This document shows positions 43,865-53,747 of a DNA stretch of 64,000 bases, in pieces. Position 1 is the stretch's first letter; each line of letters begins with the position of its first letter. The position numbers were made by a program, and so were the translations under genes. A model generated the notes under the pieces. It did no database searches. It was not told where the DNA came from and worked only from the letters and a program-made list of their open reading frames with translations. The stretch spans positions 1,178,001 through 1,242,000 of the forward strand of contig CAJXKD010000001.1 in the NCBI GenBank assembly GCA_913055735.1, given 5' to 3'. Origin of the DNA: an uncultured Rhodospirillales bacterium. Its GTDB lineage: Bacteria > Pseudomonadota > Alphaproteobacteria > Rhodospirillales > UBA2165.

Positions 43865-44233
43865 CTACTTGTCGTCGTCGTCATCGCTGGTGACGCTGAC
43901 GGCAACACCGTCGTCATCGTCATCCATATCGTCATCGTCGATGAGCGTATCGTCATCGTCATCGTCGAGATCGACGTCGAGATCCTCGTCATCGATATCG
44001 AGATCGACGTCGATATCGTCTTCGTCCTCGTCCCCGTCCTCGGCTTCTTTGGGTTTGGGTTTCTGGGCCGGCGCTTTCTGCTCAACGGGCGCCGGGGCGC
44101 GGCGCGCCTTCGGCTTTTCCGCGGCCAGCTCGGTACCGCAGCTCGGACAGACGACGGGCGTCTTCTTCAGATCGTAGAAACGTGTGCCGCAATCTTGGCA
44201 CGTATGTTTGGTTCCCCACTCGGGTTTCGTCAC
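43865..44233 (-). CDS. TIGR02300 (FYDLN acid) family protein
   Basis: A 122-residue protein with an N-terminal zinc ribbon (Cys12, Cys15, Cys29, Cys32) around the diagnostic [10 protein letters not shown] element. A proline/lysine hinge (residues 42-62) leads to an extremely acidic tail (about 64-122, almost all Asp and Glu). The GTG start behind GGAGGAAAG is used; a reading 19 residues longer is rejected. The family is found only in alphaproteobacteria and lies divergently from aroA as here. Its function is unknown; the tail suggests nucleic-acid mimicry or metal binding (inference). Confidence 0.9.
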   Translation of the reverse strand: MTKPEWGTKHTCQDCGTRFYDLKKTPVVCPSCGTELAAEKPKARRAPAPVEQKAPAQKPKPKEAEDGDEDEDDIDVDLDIDDEDLDVDLDDDDDDTLIDDDDMDDDDDGVAVSVTSDDDDDK

Positions 44234-44524
44234 GCGAACTTTCCTCCGACATTCAGGCTCGGCAAAACAGATAATGAACCGAGGTGCCAATTGCCATGTT
44301 CATTTCCATCTGTCAAAAGCAAAAATACAGGTTTCAAAATCGTTACCGGCCCCACTAAACATTCCGGGCAGCCATTCGCGGGCCATTGTCGCGGATGGCG
44401 AAAGGTTCCCATCCGGCCCGCGTTCAGCCGGACTGTTCAGGCCCGGGTAAAAATGCTAGAGACCGGCTCACCGATTTCAACCCCCAACGTCAATGCTTGG
44501 CGTCAATCTTCGGCTTCGTTCCTC

Positions 44525-45868
44525 ATGAGTGCGATACGGTCCTCCGCCGCCAATGCCCTTTCCGGCGACATCACCGTTCCCGGCGACAAGTCCATTTCCC
44601 ACCGGGCGCTGATGCTGGCCGGGTGCGCGGTGGGCGAGACACGCATCACCGGCCTGTTGGCGAGCGAGGATATCCTCGCCACCGCCGCCGCCATGGAAGC
44701 GCTCGGCGCCGAGATCGAGCGGCCGGCAGAACAAGACGGCCCTTGGCGGGTCTGGGGGCGGGGCGTCGGCGGCCTCGCCGCCCCCGGCGACGTGCTCGAC
44801 ATGGGCAATTCCGGAACCGGCGCGCGCCTGCTCACCGGCATTCTCGCGAGCCATCCCTTTACAAGCGTGTTGACCGGCGACGCGTCGCTCCGGTCGCGGC
44901 CCATGGCGCGGGTGACGAAACCGTTGGAGCGGATGGGCGCGCAATTCATTTGCGCCGATGGCGGGCGCCTGCCCATGACGATCCTCGGCGCGACCGACCC
45001 CCGGCCCATCGTCGAAACACCCAGCGTCGCCTCGGCTCAGGTGAAATCGGCGATCCTGCTTGCCGGGCTCAACGCGCCGGGCAAGACCACCGTGATCGAA
45101 CATATGCCCACCCGCGACCACACCGAACGCATGATGCGTGCCTTCGGTGCCGAGGTGGTTTCCGAAGAAACATCCGAGGGTCTTGCCGTCACCGTTACCG
45201 GCCGGCCGGAGATCGGCGGTATCGACGTTCAGGTCCCCGCCGATGTCTCATCGGCGGCTTTTCCCCTGGTCGCTGCGCTGATTGTCCCGGGTTCAGCGAT
45301 CACGGTGCGCGGCGCCGGCATCAATCCGTTGCGCGCGGGATTGTTGAATGCGCTCGACGCGATGGGCGCCGATATCTCTGTGACCCCCCTGGAAACCGCC
45401 CCGGGGGGCGATCCCCTCGCCGACATCACGGCGAAGACCAGCGCGCTCAAAGGGGCCGACATTCCGCCTGAATGGTCCGCCTCGATGATCGACGAATATC
45501 CCATCCTGGCGATGGCCGCAGCCGTCGCCGACGGCAGCACCCGCTTCAACGGCGTCGGCGAATTGCGGGTCAAGGAAAGCGACCGGCTGGCGGCCGTCGC
45601 GCGCGGCCTCGACACCTGTGGCGTCCGTATCGAGGAAGGCGAGGATTTTCTCGTCATCCACGGCACGGGCGGCAACGTCAAAGGTGGCGCAACCATCGCC
45701 GCCGATCTCGATCACCGCATCGCCATGTCTTTCCTGGTACTGGGACTGGCCGCCAAGGCCCCCATTACCATCGACGACGGCGCCACCATCGCGACCAGCT
45801 TTCCGGGTTTCGCCGATATCATGCGTTCCCTCGGTGCCGTCCTCGAAGAGGGTATCGAAGATCTATGA
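44525..45868 (+). CDS. aroA: 3-phosphoshikimate 1-carboxyvinyltransferase (EPSP synthase)
   Basis: A 447-residue enzyme joining shikimate-3-phosphate and phosphoenolpyruvate in aromatic amino acid synthesis. Active-site elements are GDKSISHR (Lys22, Arg27), [21 protein letters not shown], and [17 protein letters not shown]. The loop reads NSGT, keeping the glycine found in ordinary enzymes rather than the alanine of the Agrobacterium CP4 type. The start was placed at an ATG 20 codons before the motif; there is no clear ribosome site, and an ATG at 44453 would add 24 residues. It overlaps cmk by four bases. Confidence 0.96.
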   Translation: MSAIRSSAANALSGDITVPGDKSISHRALMLAGCAVGETRITGLLASEDILATAAAMEALGAEIERPAEQDGPWRVWGRGVGGLAAPGDVLDMGNSGTGARLLTGILASHPFTSVLTGDASLRSRPMARVTKPLERMGAQFICADGGRLPMTILGATDPRPIVETPSVASAQVKSAILLAGLNAPGKTTVIEHMPTRDHTERMMRAFGAEVVSEETSEGLAVTVTGRPEIGGIDVQVPADVSSAAFPLVAALIVPGSAITVRGAGINPLRAGLLNALDAMGADISVTPLETAPGGDPLADITAKTSALKGADIPPEWSASMIDEYPILAMAAAVADGSTRFNGVGELRVKESDRLAAVARGLDTCGVRIEEGEDFLVIHGTGGNVKGGATIAADLDHRIAMSFLVLGLAAKAPITIDDGATIATSFPGFADIMRSLGAVLEEGIEDL

Positions 45869-46500
45869 TTATTGCTGTCGACGGACCGGCGGCATCGGGC
45901 AAAGGGACGCTCACCCGCCGCCTGGCCAAGCATTTCGATCTCGCCGTTCTCGATACCGGCCTTCTCTATCGGGCGGTGGGGCTCGGCGTTCTGCGCCGTG
46001 GAGGCGACCCGGCGGACGCCGATGCGGCGAGCGAAGTCGCCCGGGCGCTGAATCCCGCCGATTTGCACGATCCGGAATTGCGCAGCGAGGCCGCGGGCGG
46101 GGCGGCCTCCCAGGTGGCGGCCCATCCGGGTGTGCGCGCCGCCTTGCTCGATTTTCAGCGGAATTTTGCCAATTTTCCGCCCGGCAGCAAGGAAGGCGCC
46201 ATTCTCGACGGCCGTGATATCGGCACCGTTATCTGCCCCGACGCGGACGTGAAGCTCTTCCTCACCGCAAGCGCCGAAGTCCGGGCCGAACGGCGCGTTA
46301 AGGAGTTGCGCGAGCGGGGGTCAGAAGCTATATATGCGCGCATTCTGCGGGACATAGAGGACCGCGACGCCAGGGATGCATCGCGGGCCGTGGCTCCGCT
46401 GGAGCCGGCCAAAGACGCTTTGGTCATCGATACCAGCGATATGGATGCCGATCAGGTGTTCGACACGGCACTCGCGCATATAAATAAATCGCAGAATTAA
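45865..46500 (+). CDS. cmk: Cytidylate kinase
   Basis: A 211-residue CMP/dCMP kinase. The P-loop GPAASGKGT is at residues 7-15; [14 protein letters not shown] binds the nucleotide; [23 protein letters not shown] is the family signature. Length matches short bacterial CMKs. The ATG overlaps the aroA stop (ATGA), implying coupled translation. It is followed by rpsA after 169 bases, the standard aroA-cmk-rpsA order. Confidence 0.96.
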   Translation: MIIAVDGPAASGKGTLTRRLAKHFDLAVLDTGLLYRAVGLGVLRRGGDPADADAASEVARALNPADLHDPELRSEAAGGAASQVAAHPGVRAALLDFQRNFANFPPGSKEGAILDGRDIGTVICPDADVKLFLTASAEVRAERRVKELRERGSEAIYARILRDIEDRDARDASRAVAPLEPAKDALVIDTSDMDADQVFDTALAHINKSQN

Positions 46501-46669
46501 CCGAACGCAGACGAAGACCCGATAACAGGGCGCAGTCTGCGTGTTATGAACCGCCACGGCACGCGAAGCTTATAACCGTTTCGGGCGCCGGGGCCTCTGT
46601 TTTGGTCAAAGACCGCCGGAACCAACCGGCCGGCCAGACAAACGATGGAAAAGAAGGAAAGACATATTT

Positions 46670-48415
46670 ATGGCTAACGCAAATACGACGTCCGATACCG
46701 GACTTCCCCCCGAAGTCGCCAATCAGATGGCGAACGAAAATTTTGCCGACCTCCTGGAAAAATCATTCGAACAAGAAGAGCGCCTGCAAGGCCGTGTGGT
46801 CAAAGGCACGGTGCTTGCCGTTGAGAATGATTTCGTGCTGGTCGATGTCGGACTGAAGTCCGAAGGATCCATCCCGATCAAGGAATTCTCCGAAGCGGGC
46901 ACGCCTGCCAAGGTCGCCGCCGGCGACAAGGTCGACGTATTCGTCGAGCGCTTCGAAGGCCGCGACGGCACCGTCGTCCTGAGCCGCGAAAAAGCGCGCC
47001 GCGAGGAAGCCTGGAACGTTCTCGAGAAGGCATTCGAATCCGATCAACGCGTCAACGGCGTCATCTTCGGCCGCGTCAAAGGCGGCTTCACCGTCGATCT
47101 TTCGGGCGCCGTTGCATTCCTGCCGGGCAGCCAAGTGGACATCCGTCCAATCCGCGACGTCACGCCGCTGATGAACAGCCCACAGCCGTTCCAGATCCTC
47201 AAGATGGACCGCTCGCGCGGCAACATCGTCGTCTCGCGCCGCGCCGTGCTGGAAGAAACCCGCGCCGAGGAACGCTCGGAACTGATCTCAAACCTGAGCG
47301 AAGGCCAGGTGCTCGAAGGCGTGGTCAAGAACATCACCGATTACGGTGCATTCGTCGATCTCGGCGGTGTCGATGGCCTGCTGCACGTCACGGACATTGC
47401 CTGGCGGCGCATCAACCACCCGTCGGAGGCCCTGCAAGTGGGTCAGACGGTCAAGGTTCAGGTCATCCGCTTCAACCCGGAGACGCAACGTATCTCGCTC
47501 GGCATGAAGCAGCTTGAAGCCGATCCGTGGGACGGTGTCGATGCCAAGTACCCGGTCGGCGCCAAGATGAACGGCCGCGTCACCAACATCACCGACTACG
47601 GTGCATTCGTCGAGTTGGAGCCGGGGGTCGAAGGCTTGGTCCACGTTTCCGAGATGAGCTGGACGAAAAAGAACGTCCATCCTGGCAAGATCGTTTCCAC
47701 CAGCCAGGAAGTCGAGGTGATGATCCTCGACGTCGACCGCAACAAGCGGCGTATCTCGCTCGGCCTCAAGCAGTGCATGGCGAACCCGTGGACCGATTTC
47801 ACCGAAAAACACCCGATCGGTTCGGAACTGGAAGGCGAGATCAAGAACATCACCGAGTTCGGCCTGTTCGTCGGCCTGACCGAGGAAATCGACGGCATGG
47901 TTCACCTGTCCGATCTCGACTGGGTCAAGTCGGGCGAGGAAGCCATTGCCGAATACAACAAGGGCGACATGATCAAGGTGAAGGTGCTCGACGTCGATAT
48001 CGAGAAAGAGCGTATCAGCCTTGGCGTTAAGCAGCTGACCGAAGATCCCGTTGCGGACGGCCTGGAGCGGCTGAAGAAAGGCGACATCGTCACCTGCACC
48101 GTTTCGGCGGTGGGCGACAAGGGTATCGACGTCACCATCAACGGCGACGTCCCCGGCTATATCCGCCGTTCCGATCTGTCGCGTGACCGCTCCGAACAAC
48201 GGCCCGACCGTTTCGCCAAGGGCGAACTGGTCGATGCCATGGTCACCTCGGTCGAGCGGTCCAGCCGCAAGGTCAACCTGTCCATCAAGGCCCGCGAGGT
48301 CGAGGAAGAGAAGATCGCCATGGCGGCCTACGGTTCCTCCGACTCCGGCGCGTCGCTCGGCGATATCCTGGGCGCGGCCTTGAAGGAAAAAGACGCGAAC
48401 AGTCAAGACGACTGA
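46670..48415 (+). CDS. rpsA: 30S ribosomal protein S1
   Basis: A 581-residue RNA-binding ribosomal protein with six S1 (OB-fold) repeats; the best matches are in VVKNITDYGAFVDLGGVDGLLHV, NITDYGAFVELEPGVEGLVHVSEMSW and NITEFGLFVGLTEEIDGMVHLSD. It recruits mRNA to the small subunit. The N-terminal 25 residues are alphaproteobacterial in style. The start ATG follows AAGGAAAG. Slightly longer than E. coli S1 (557) because of the N-terminus and a short C-terminal tail. Confidence 0.97.
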   Translation: MANANTTSDTGLPPEVANQMANENFADLLEKSFEQEERLQGRVVKGTVLAVENDFVLVDVGLKSEGSIPIKEFSEAGTPAKVAAGDKVDVFVERFEGRDGTVVLSREKARREEAWNVLEKAFESDQRVNGVIFGRVKGGFTVDLSGAVAFLPGSQVDIRPIRDVTPLMNSPQPFQILKMDRSRGNIVVSRRAVLEETRAEERSELISNLSEGQVLEGVVKNITDYGAFVDLGGVDGLLHVTDIAWRRINHPSEALQVGQTVKVQVIRFNPETQRISLGMKQLEADPWDGVDAKYPVGAKMNGRVTNITDYGAFVELEPGVEGLVHVSEMSWTKKNVHPGKIVSTSQEVEVMILDVDRNKRRISLGLKQCMANPWTDFTEKHPIGSELEGEIKNITEFGLFVGLTEEIDGMVHLSDLDWVKSGEEAIAEYNKGDMIKVKVLDVDIEKERISLGVKQLTEDPVADGLERLKKGDIVTCTVSAVGDKGIDVTINGDVPGYIRRSDLSRDRSEQRPDRFAKGELVDAMVTSVERSSRKVNLSIKAREVEEEKIAMAAYGSSDSGASLGDILGAALKEKDANSQDD

Positions 48416-48466
48416 GAGCGCCTGTTGCCCTCCGCCATATCCGCAATAGAAAACGGACGCTAACCC

Positions 48467-49378
48467 ATGTCGCTTGAGACCGACAGCCTGATTGACCGGC
48501 GTCGGCTCAAGCGGCGTTTGGGTTTCTGGCGGGTCATTGCCGTTCTGGCGCTGATAGCTCTGATCGCGGCCGGCGCCGGGCGGTACGCCGGCCTCACTGG
48601 CGGAAAACACATTGCCATCCTGGACGTCAACGGCGTCATCATCAGCAATCCAGAAATCAGTGCAGCGGTCCGAAGGCTCGTCGACGACACGAACGCCGAA
48701 GCCCTCATTGTCCGCATCAACAGCCCTGGCGGCACCGTTGCCGGCGGCGAAGGTCTGTTCCGCGATATTCGCCTTGTCGCCGAGGTTAAACCCGTCGTCG
48801 CCGTGATTGGCGAACTGGGCACCTCAGCCGGTTATATGACCGCGCTGGGCGCCGACCACATTATCGCGCGCGAAGGATCGATCACCGGCTCCATCGGCGT
48901 CATTCTCCAGTCCACTGATATTACGGGACTTTTGACCAAATTAGGGATCAGCGCCGAGGCCATCAAAAGCTCGCCGTTGAAAGCCCAACCCAATCCGCTC
49001 GAGCCGCTAACGCCGGAAGCCCGCGCCGCCACACAGGCCGTGGTTGCCGACATCTACGACATGTTCGTCGGCATGGTGGCCGAGCGGAGGAACATGTCAC
49101 GGGAACGGGTCGCGCCGCTGGCGGACGGCCGCATCTTTACCGGCCGCCAGGCTCTGGCAAACGGCCTGATCGATGGGATCGGCAACCTTCCCGAAGCGCG
49201 CGACTGGCTGGCCAGCGTCCACAATATTCCACTGGATACCCCGGCACGCCTTATAGAGCGCCGCCCGGAGGACGGACTGCTGCACGACGCGTTGGACGAT
49301 TTGTTCGGAAAAGCATTGTTTTCTGAAAGACTTAGACTTGACGGCTTGATCTCGCTTTGGCACCCTGGCGTGCAATAA
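48467..49378 (+). CDS. sppA: Signal peptide peptidase SppA (short form)
   Basis: A 303-residue S49-family membrane protease degrading cleaved signal peptides. One N-terminal membrane anchor is at about residues 22-42. The catalytic serine is in GELGTSAGYMTALGAD and the lysine in AIKSSPLKAQ; RINSPGGTVAGGEG supplies the oxyanion region. It is the single-domain form, half of E. coli SppA (618). Located between rpsA and ihfB, the usual place in these bacteria. Confidence 0.94.
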   Translation: MSLETDSLIDRRRLKRRLGFWRVIAVLALIALIAAGAGRYAGLTGGKHIAILDVNGVIISNPEISAAVRRLVDDTNAEALIVRINSPGGTVAGGEGLFRDIRLVAEVKPVVAVIGELGTSAGYMTALGADHIIAREGSITGSIGVILQSTDITGLLTKLGISAEAIKSSPLKAQPNPLEPLTPEARAATQAVVADIYDMFVGMVAERRNMSRERVAPLADGRIFTGRQALANGLIDGIGNLPEARDWLASVHNIPLDTPARLIERRPEDGLLHDALDDLFGKALFSERLRLDGLISLWHPGVQ

Positions 49379-49508
49379 ATTTGGCTGAACGCGCGGACCG
49401 GGTGGTTCCGCCGAACGGTTCCGCCAAAGACCAGGGGCCCGACATAAAAACGTCACTATCTGTCTGACACTCTGTGCGTGACGTTTTTTGGGGGAGGGAC
49501 GGACTGAT

Positions 49509-49787
49509 ATGACCAAATCCGAACTGATCGACTTCTTGGCGGAACAGAACCCCCACCTCTATCAGAGGGACGTCGAGCGCATTGTGACGACGATCTTCGA
49601 TGAAATCGGCGCCGCCCTTTCACGGGGTGACCGCGTCGAGCTACGCGGCTTCGGTGCCTTCTCCGTCAAGCAGCGCGATGCTCGCGTCGGACGCAATCCG
49701 CGGACCGGCGAAGCGGTCAAAGTTGCCGCCAAGCGCGTACCTTATTTCAAGACCGGCAAGCAATTACGGGATATGATCAACTCCTAA
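49509..49787 (+). CDS. ihfB: Integration host factor subunit beta
   Basis: A 92-residue DNA-bending protein of the HU/IHF fold. [25 protein letters not shown] carries the beta-arm with the proline that intercalates DNA; residues 1-40 are the helical dimer part. ATG start behind GGGAGGGACGG. It pairs with IhfA encoded elsewhere. Confidence 0.95.
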   Translation: MTKSELIDFLAEQNPHLYQRDVERIVTTIFDEIGAALSRGDRVELRGFGAFSVKQRDARVGRNPRTGEAVKVAAKRVPYFKTGKQLRDMINS

Positions 49788-49821
49788 ACCGCCGGCAACG
49801 AAACATTAGGAAGCTAGCTTC

Positions 49822-50151
49822 TTGACCCGGATTATTTCATGGATCGTCATGCTGGTTGTCGGCGTGGCGGTCGTTGTTTTTGCAGTGGTGAACCGGTCGC
49901 CCTTTGCAATCGATCTGTGGCCGCTGCCCTATCAGACTGAAGTTCCGGCCTTCGCGCCGATTTTCGGCGCAGCCTTTGTCGGGTTCGTCGCCGGCGGCAT
50001 TATCGCATGGTTCTCGGCGGGCGTAACACGCCGTCGCGCGCGGTTTGCCTCACGGCGAGCGGAAACTCTGGAGCGGGACCTGGGCAAGCTCAAGCATCAG
50101 ATCCGGGAACTCGAACACCGTCAAAAGCTGCCTCCGGCCGATAAGTCCTAA
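49822..50151 (+). CDS. lapA: LapA-domain (DUF1049) membrane protein
   Basis: A 109-residue inner-membrane protein with two membrane helices (residues about 4-24 and 46-68) and a C-terminal coiled coil (75-100). In E. coli LapA with LapB controls LPS synthesis through FtsH and LpxC; no LapB-like TPR gene follows here. The TTG start has an AGGAAG site at proper spacing. It lies between ihfB and pyrF on the same strand. Confidence 0.85.
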   Translation: MTRIISWIVMLVVGVAVVVFAVVNRSPFAIDLWPLPYQTEVPAFAPIFGAAFVGFVAGGIIAWFSAGVTRRRARFASRRAETLERDLGKLKHQIRELEHRQKLPPADKS

Positions 50152-50235
50152 GAGGCCCGCCTCTGGAGAAACCGGCCTGCAACGCGTATAAAGCGGACCG
50201 GAAAATTTCTTCGACTGCCAGCGGGATATACATCA

Positions 50236-50961
50236 ATGACCTTGCAGCCCCACGAGCGCATTCTCGTCGCCCTGGACACGACCGATGCAGGTGTCGCCAC
50301 AAGCCTATCCCGTCAAGTGGCCGGGTCTGTCGGCGGCATGAAGATCGGCAAGGAGTTCTTCACGGCTCTCGGCCCCGAGGGTGTTCGCCGGGTTATGGAT
50401 CACGGCGTCCCGCTTTTTCTGGATCTCAAATTTCATGACATCCCGAACACGGTCGCCGGCGCGATCCGCAGCGCCGTCCGACTGACGCCGCTAATGGTCA
50501 ACGTTCACGCGGCAGGTGGTGCTGCCATGCTACGCGCCGCCGCGGATGCCGCCGAAGAAGCCGCCACGGCGACGGGGGTGACGCGCCCGTGGGTCTTAGC
50601 CGTAACGGTGCTGACTTCGCTGGATCAGAATGACCTCGCCGCCATCGGCGTTGCGGGATCCGTGCTCGATCAGGTGAAACGCCTAGCGGCACTGGCCCAG
50701 GAGAATGGCATTGACGGCGTCGTCTGTTCGGGCGCCGAGATCGAGGCCCTGCGAAACCAGTGCGGGCCGGATTTCAAACTCGTGGTTCCCGGCATCCGCC
50801 CCGCCTGGGCCGCGGCAGGCGATCAGAAACGTATCCTGACACCGGCGGACGCGGTTTCGCGCGGCGCCGACTATCTGGTTATCGGACGGCCCATCACCGG
50901 CGCCGACGATCCGGCGGAAGCCGCCGCGCGGATCAAGGATGAGCTCGACGGTGTCAATTGA
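50236..50961 (+). CDS. pyrF: Orotidine 5'-phosphate decarboxylase
   Basis: A 241-residue TIM-barrel enzyme making UMP. The catalytic DLKFHDIPNT has Asp63, Lys65 and Asp68 in the Asp-Lys-Asp array. VNVHAAGG and VVPGIRP are phosphate-loop elements. ATG start. It overlaps trpF by 23 bases, linking pyrimidine and tryptophan genes in one run. Confidence 0.97.
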   Translation: MTLQPHERILVALDTTDAGVATSLSRQVAGSVGGMKIGKEFFTALGPEGVRRVMDHGVPLFLDLKFHDIPNTVAGAIRSAVRLTPLMVNVHAAGGAAMLRAAADAAEEAATATGVTRPWVLAVTVLTSLDQNDLAAIGVAGSVLDQVKRLAALAQENGIDGVVCSGAEIEALRNQCGPDFKLVVPGIRPAWAAAGDQKRILTPADAVSRGADYLVIGRPITGADDPAEAAARIKDELDGVN

Positions 50962-51601
50962 CGTCAAAATTTGTGGACTCGACCGGGCCGAGGCCGTGGA
51001 TGCCGCCGTCGAAGGCGGCGCCCGCTATACCGGGTTCGTTTTCTATCCGCCCTCGCCCCGCAATCTGACACCCGAAGCCGCCGCGCCGCTGATCGAGCGC
51101 GTACCATCCTCGGTCATCCGCGTCGGGCTTTTCGTCGACCCCTCAGATGCCAAGATCGACGCGGTGTTGACGCAAACGCGCCTGGACCTTGTGCAACTGC
51201 ACGGGAGTGAAACGCCTGAGCGGGTTGCCGAGATCAAGTCGCGCACGAGTCTGCCGGCCATGAAGGTCGTGCGGCTTGCAAGCGCCGACGATTTGGACGC
51301 CGCGCATGCCTATGAAGGTACCGCCGACCGCCTGCTGTTCGATGCCAAACCCCCCGCACATATGAAAGAGGCCCTTCCCGGCGGCAACGCCCTGGTTTTC
51401 GACTGGGAATTGCTGGCCGGATCGAACTGGCCCGTTCCTTGGATGCTGGCGGGCGGCTTGACCGCGGATAACATCGGCGAGGCGGTGCGGATATCGGGCG
51501 CCAGGGCCCTCGATGTCTCATCGGGGGTCGAGGACCGGCCCGGCGTCAAGAATATCGAGAAAATCAGGGCTTTTTTGGCCGCTGCCGCCGCCATCGCCTG
51601 A
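50939..51601 (+). CDS. trpF: Phosphoribosylanthranilate isomerase
   Basis: A 220-residue barrel enzyme of tryptophan synthesis. KICGL near the N-terminus holds the catalytic cysteine; GLFVDPS, VQLHGSE, LFDAK and AGGLTADNI are the other signatures, with the general-acid aspartate in LLFDAK. The ATG overlaps the end of pyrF; GTG at codon 5 is an alternative. It leads trpB by 93 bases. Confidence 0.96.
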   Translation: MSSTVSIDVKICGLDRAEAVDAAVEGGARYTGFVFYPPSPRNLTPEAAAPLIERVPSSVIRVGLFVDPSDAKIDAVLTQTRLDLVQLHGSETPERVAEIKSRTSLPAMKVVRLASADDLDAAHAYEGTADRLLFDAKPPAHMKEALPGGNALVFDWELLAGSNWPVPWMLAGGLTADNIGEAVRISGARALDVSSGVEDRPGVKNIEKIRAFLAAAAAIA

Positions 51602-51694
51602 CCACGAAATCCGCAAAATAAAGGCTCGTGGCAACGGGGCCAGTATGGTTTATTACCGCCCCGCGAGACACTCACGGCGAAAGCGCGCGCAAGG

Positions 51695-52909
51695 ATGACC
51701 AAGCTGAACACCTATAGGGGAGAGCCCGACGAGCACGGGCATTTCGGCATTTACGGTGGCCGTTATGTCGCCGAAACGCTGATGCCCCTGATTCTCGAGG
51801 TCGAGAAGGCCTACGACGTCGCCAAGAACGATCCCGCGTTCCAAACGGAGTTTAAGGGGTATCTCAAGAACTATGTCGGACGGCCGACACCGCTCTATTT
51901 CGCGGAACGGCTGACGGAGCAGTTTGGCGGCGCGAAGATCTATTTCAAGCGCGAAGACCTCAACCATACGGGCGCGCATAAGATCAACAACTGCATGGGA
52001 CAGATCCTGCTCGCCAAGCGGATGGGCAAGCAGCGCATTATCGCCGAGACCGGCGCCGGACAGCACGGCGTTGCCACGGCCACGGTGTGTGCCCTGTTCG
52101 GCATGGACTGCACTATCTATATGGGCGAAACCGACATCGAGCGGCAAGCACCCAACGTGTTCCGCATGAAGATGCTCGGCGCCGAGGTCAAACCCGTCAC
52201 CTCCGGATCGGGTACCCTGAAAGACGCCATGAACGATGCACTACGTGACTGGGTGGCGCGCGTGCACGATACCTATTATCTCATCGGCACCGTCGCCGGC
52301 CCGCATCCCTATCCTGCCATGGTGCGCGATTTTCAATCGGTGATCGGCACCGAACTCATGGCGCAGATGCAGGAAGCCGAAGGACGCGATCCCGACACGC
52401 TGGTCGCCTGCATCGGCGGTGGCTCCAATGCCATGGGCATGTTCCATCCCTACCTCGACAACAACGGCGTGCGCATCATCGCCGTCGAAGCGGCGGGCGA
52501 GGGCATCGATACCGGCAAGCACGCCGCCAGCTTGAGCGCGGGAAAGCCGGGCGTGCTGCACGGCAACCGGACATATCTGCTGCAGGACGCAGACGGACAA
52601 ATCACCGAAGCACATTCCCTATCGGCGGGCCTCGACTATCCGGGGATCGGCCCGGAACATGCCTGGTTGCACGATGTCGGACGGGTCGAGTATGTCTCTA
52701 TCACCGATACCGAGGCGGTCGACGCCTTCCAGCTCTGCACCCGGACGGAAGGAATTATTCCGGCGCTTGAATCGGCCCATGCCATCGCCCATGCCGTCAA
52801 GATTGCCGGCACGCTGCCGACCGATCACGTCATGGCCGTCAACATGAGCGGTCGCGGTGACAAGGATCTCGATTCCGTGGGGCGCTTCATCGAGGCACGC
52901 AAGGGATGA
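51695..52909 (+). CDS. trpB: Tryptophan synthase beta chain
   Basis: A 404-residue PLP enzyme. The cofactor lysine is Lys96 in [27 protein letters not shown] and the C-terminal MSGRGDKD are family signatures. It condenses indole and serine. Stop and trpA start overlap as ATGA. Confidence 0.98.
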   Translation: MTKLNTYRGEPDEHGHFGIYGGRYVAETLMPLILEVEKAYDVAKNDPAFQTEFKGYLKNYVGRPTPLYFAERLTEQFGGAKIYFKREDLNHTGAHKINNCMGQILLAKRMGKQRIIAETGAGQHGVATATVCALFGMDCTIYMGETDIERQAPNVFRMKMLGAEVKPVTSGSGTLKDAMNDALRDWVARVHDTYYLIGTVAGPHPYPAMVRDFQSVIGTELMAQMQEAEGRDPDTLVACIGGGSNAMGMFHPYLDNNGVRIIAVEAAGEGIDTGKHAASLSAGKPGVLHGNRTYLLQDADGQITEAHSLSAGLDYPGIGPEHAWLHDVGRVEYVSITDTEAVDAFQLCTRTEGIIPALESAHAIAHAVKIAGTLPTDHVMAVNMSGRGDKDLDSVGRFIEARKG

Positions 52910-53736
52910 GCGATACGCGTATTTCCCAGCGTTTCGCCGCGCTCAAGGAAGAAGGCCGTGCCGGGTTGGTGACGTTTATCACGGCGGGCGATCCCGACCG
53001 CGACACTTCGCAGGCAATCCTCAACGCCCTGCCGGACGCCGGCGCCGATCTCATCGAACTGGGCATGCCGTTTTCCGATCCCATGGCCGATGGTCCCGCC
53101 ATTCAGGCCGCGAGTCTCAGGGCCATCGGCGCGGGCGCCTCCATGCGCCGGACCCTCGAAATGGTCACGGATTTCCGCAAGACGGATAACGAGACCCCCA
53201 TCATCCTTATGGGATATTTCAATCCGGTCTATGCCTATGGCGTCGACGAGTTCCTGACGGATGCCAAACAGGCGGGTGTCGACGGGCTCATCATCGTCGA
53301 CTTGCCGCCCGAAGAAGGTGAATTGCGCGCCCCCTTGGCGAAGGCGGGAATCGATTTCATCTATCTCACCGCGCCGACCACGGACGACGAGCGTCTGCCG
53401 ACCGTGGTAAAAAGCGCCAGCGGTTTCATCTATTACGTTTCCATCACCGGCATTACCGGCACGGCCTCGGCCAACGTGAACGATGTCGCCGATGCCGTCG
53501 CGCGTATCCGCAAACATACGCCGCTGCCGGTGGCGGTGGGTTTCGGCATCAAAACCCCCGAGCAAGCCGCCGCCGTCGGAAAAGTTTCCGACGCGGTCGT
53601 GGTCGGCTCGGCCTTGGTCGGCCAGATCGCCGACCATCTCGACGAAAACGGCCGTCCGGCGCCGGGCTGCGCCGACGCGGTTCTCGGTCTGGTCCGCGAC
53701 CTGTCGGCGGGACTGCGCAACGGCATCGCCTCCTAA
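52906..53736 (+). CDS. trpA: Tryptophan synthase alpha chain
   Basis: A 276-residue barrel subunit cleaving indole-3-glycerol phosphate. [14 protein letters not shown] holds the catalytic glutamate and [10 protein letters not shown] follows. [13 protein letters not shown] is the phosphate site. It is followed after only 11 bases by folC; the accD gene that often separates trpA and folC in related genomes is absent here. Confidence 0.97.
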   Translation: MSDTRISQRFAALKEEGRAGLVTFITAGDPDRDTSQAILNALPDAGADLIELGMPFSDPMADGPAIQAASLRAIGAGASMRRTLEMVTDFRKTDNETPIILMGYFNPVYAYGVDEFLTDAKQAGVDGLIIVDLPPEEGELRAPLAKAGIDFIYLTAPTTDDERLPTVVKSASGFIYYVSITGITGTASANVNDVADAVARIRKHTPLPVAVGFGIKTPEQAAAVGKVSDAVVVGSALVGQIADHLDENGRPAPGCADAVLGLVRDLSAGLRNGIAS

Positions 53737-53747
53737 GGGCAAGCTCC

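Noticed and set aside
43794..44177. Serine-rich plus-strand reading
   Set aside because: It is the complement of the Asp-rich tail codons of the TIGR02300 protein.
47288..48610. A 440-codon minus-strand open reading
   Set aside because: Antisense to rpsA, with repeats mirroring the S1 domains. No family features of its own.
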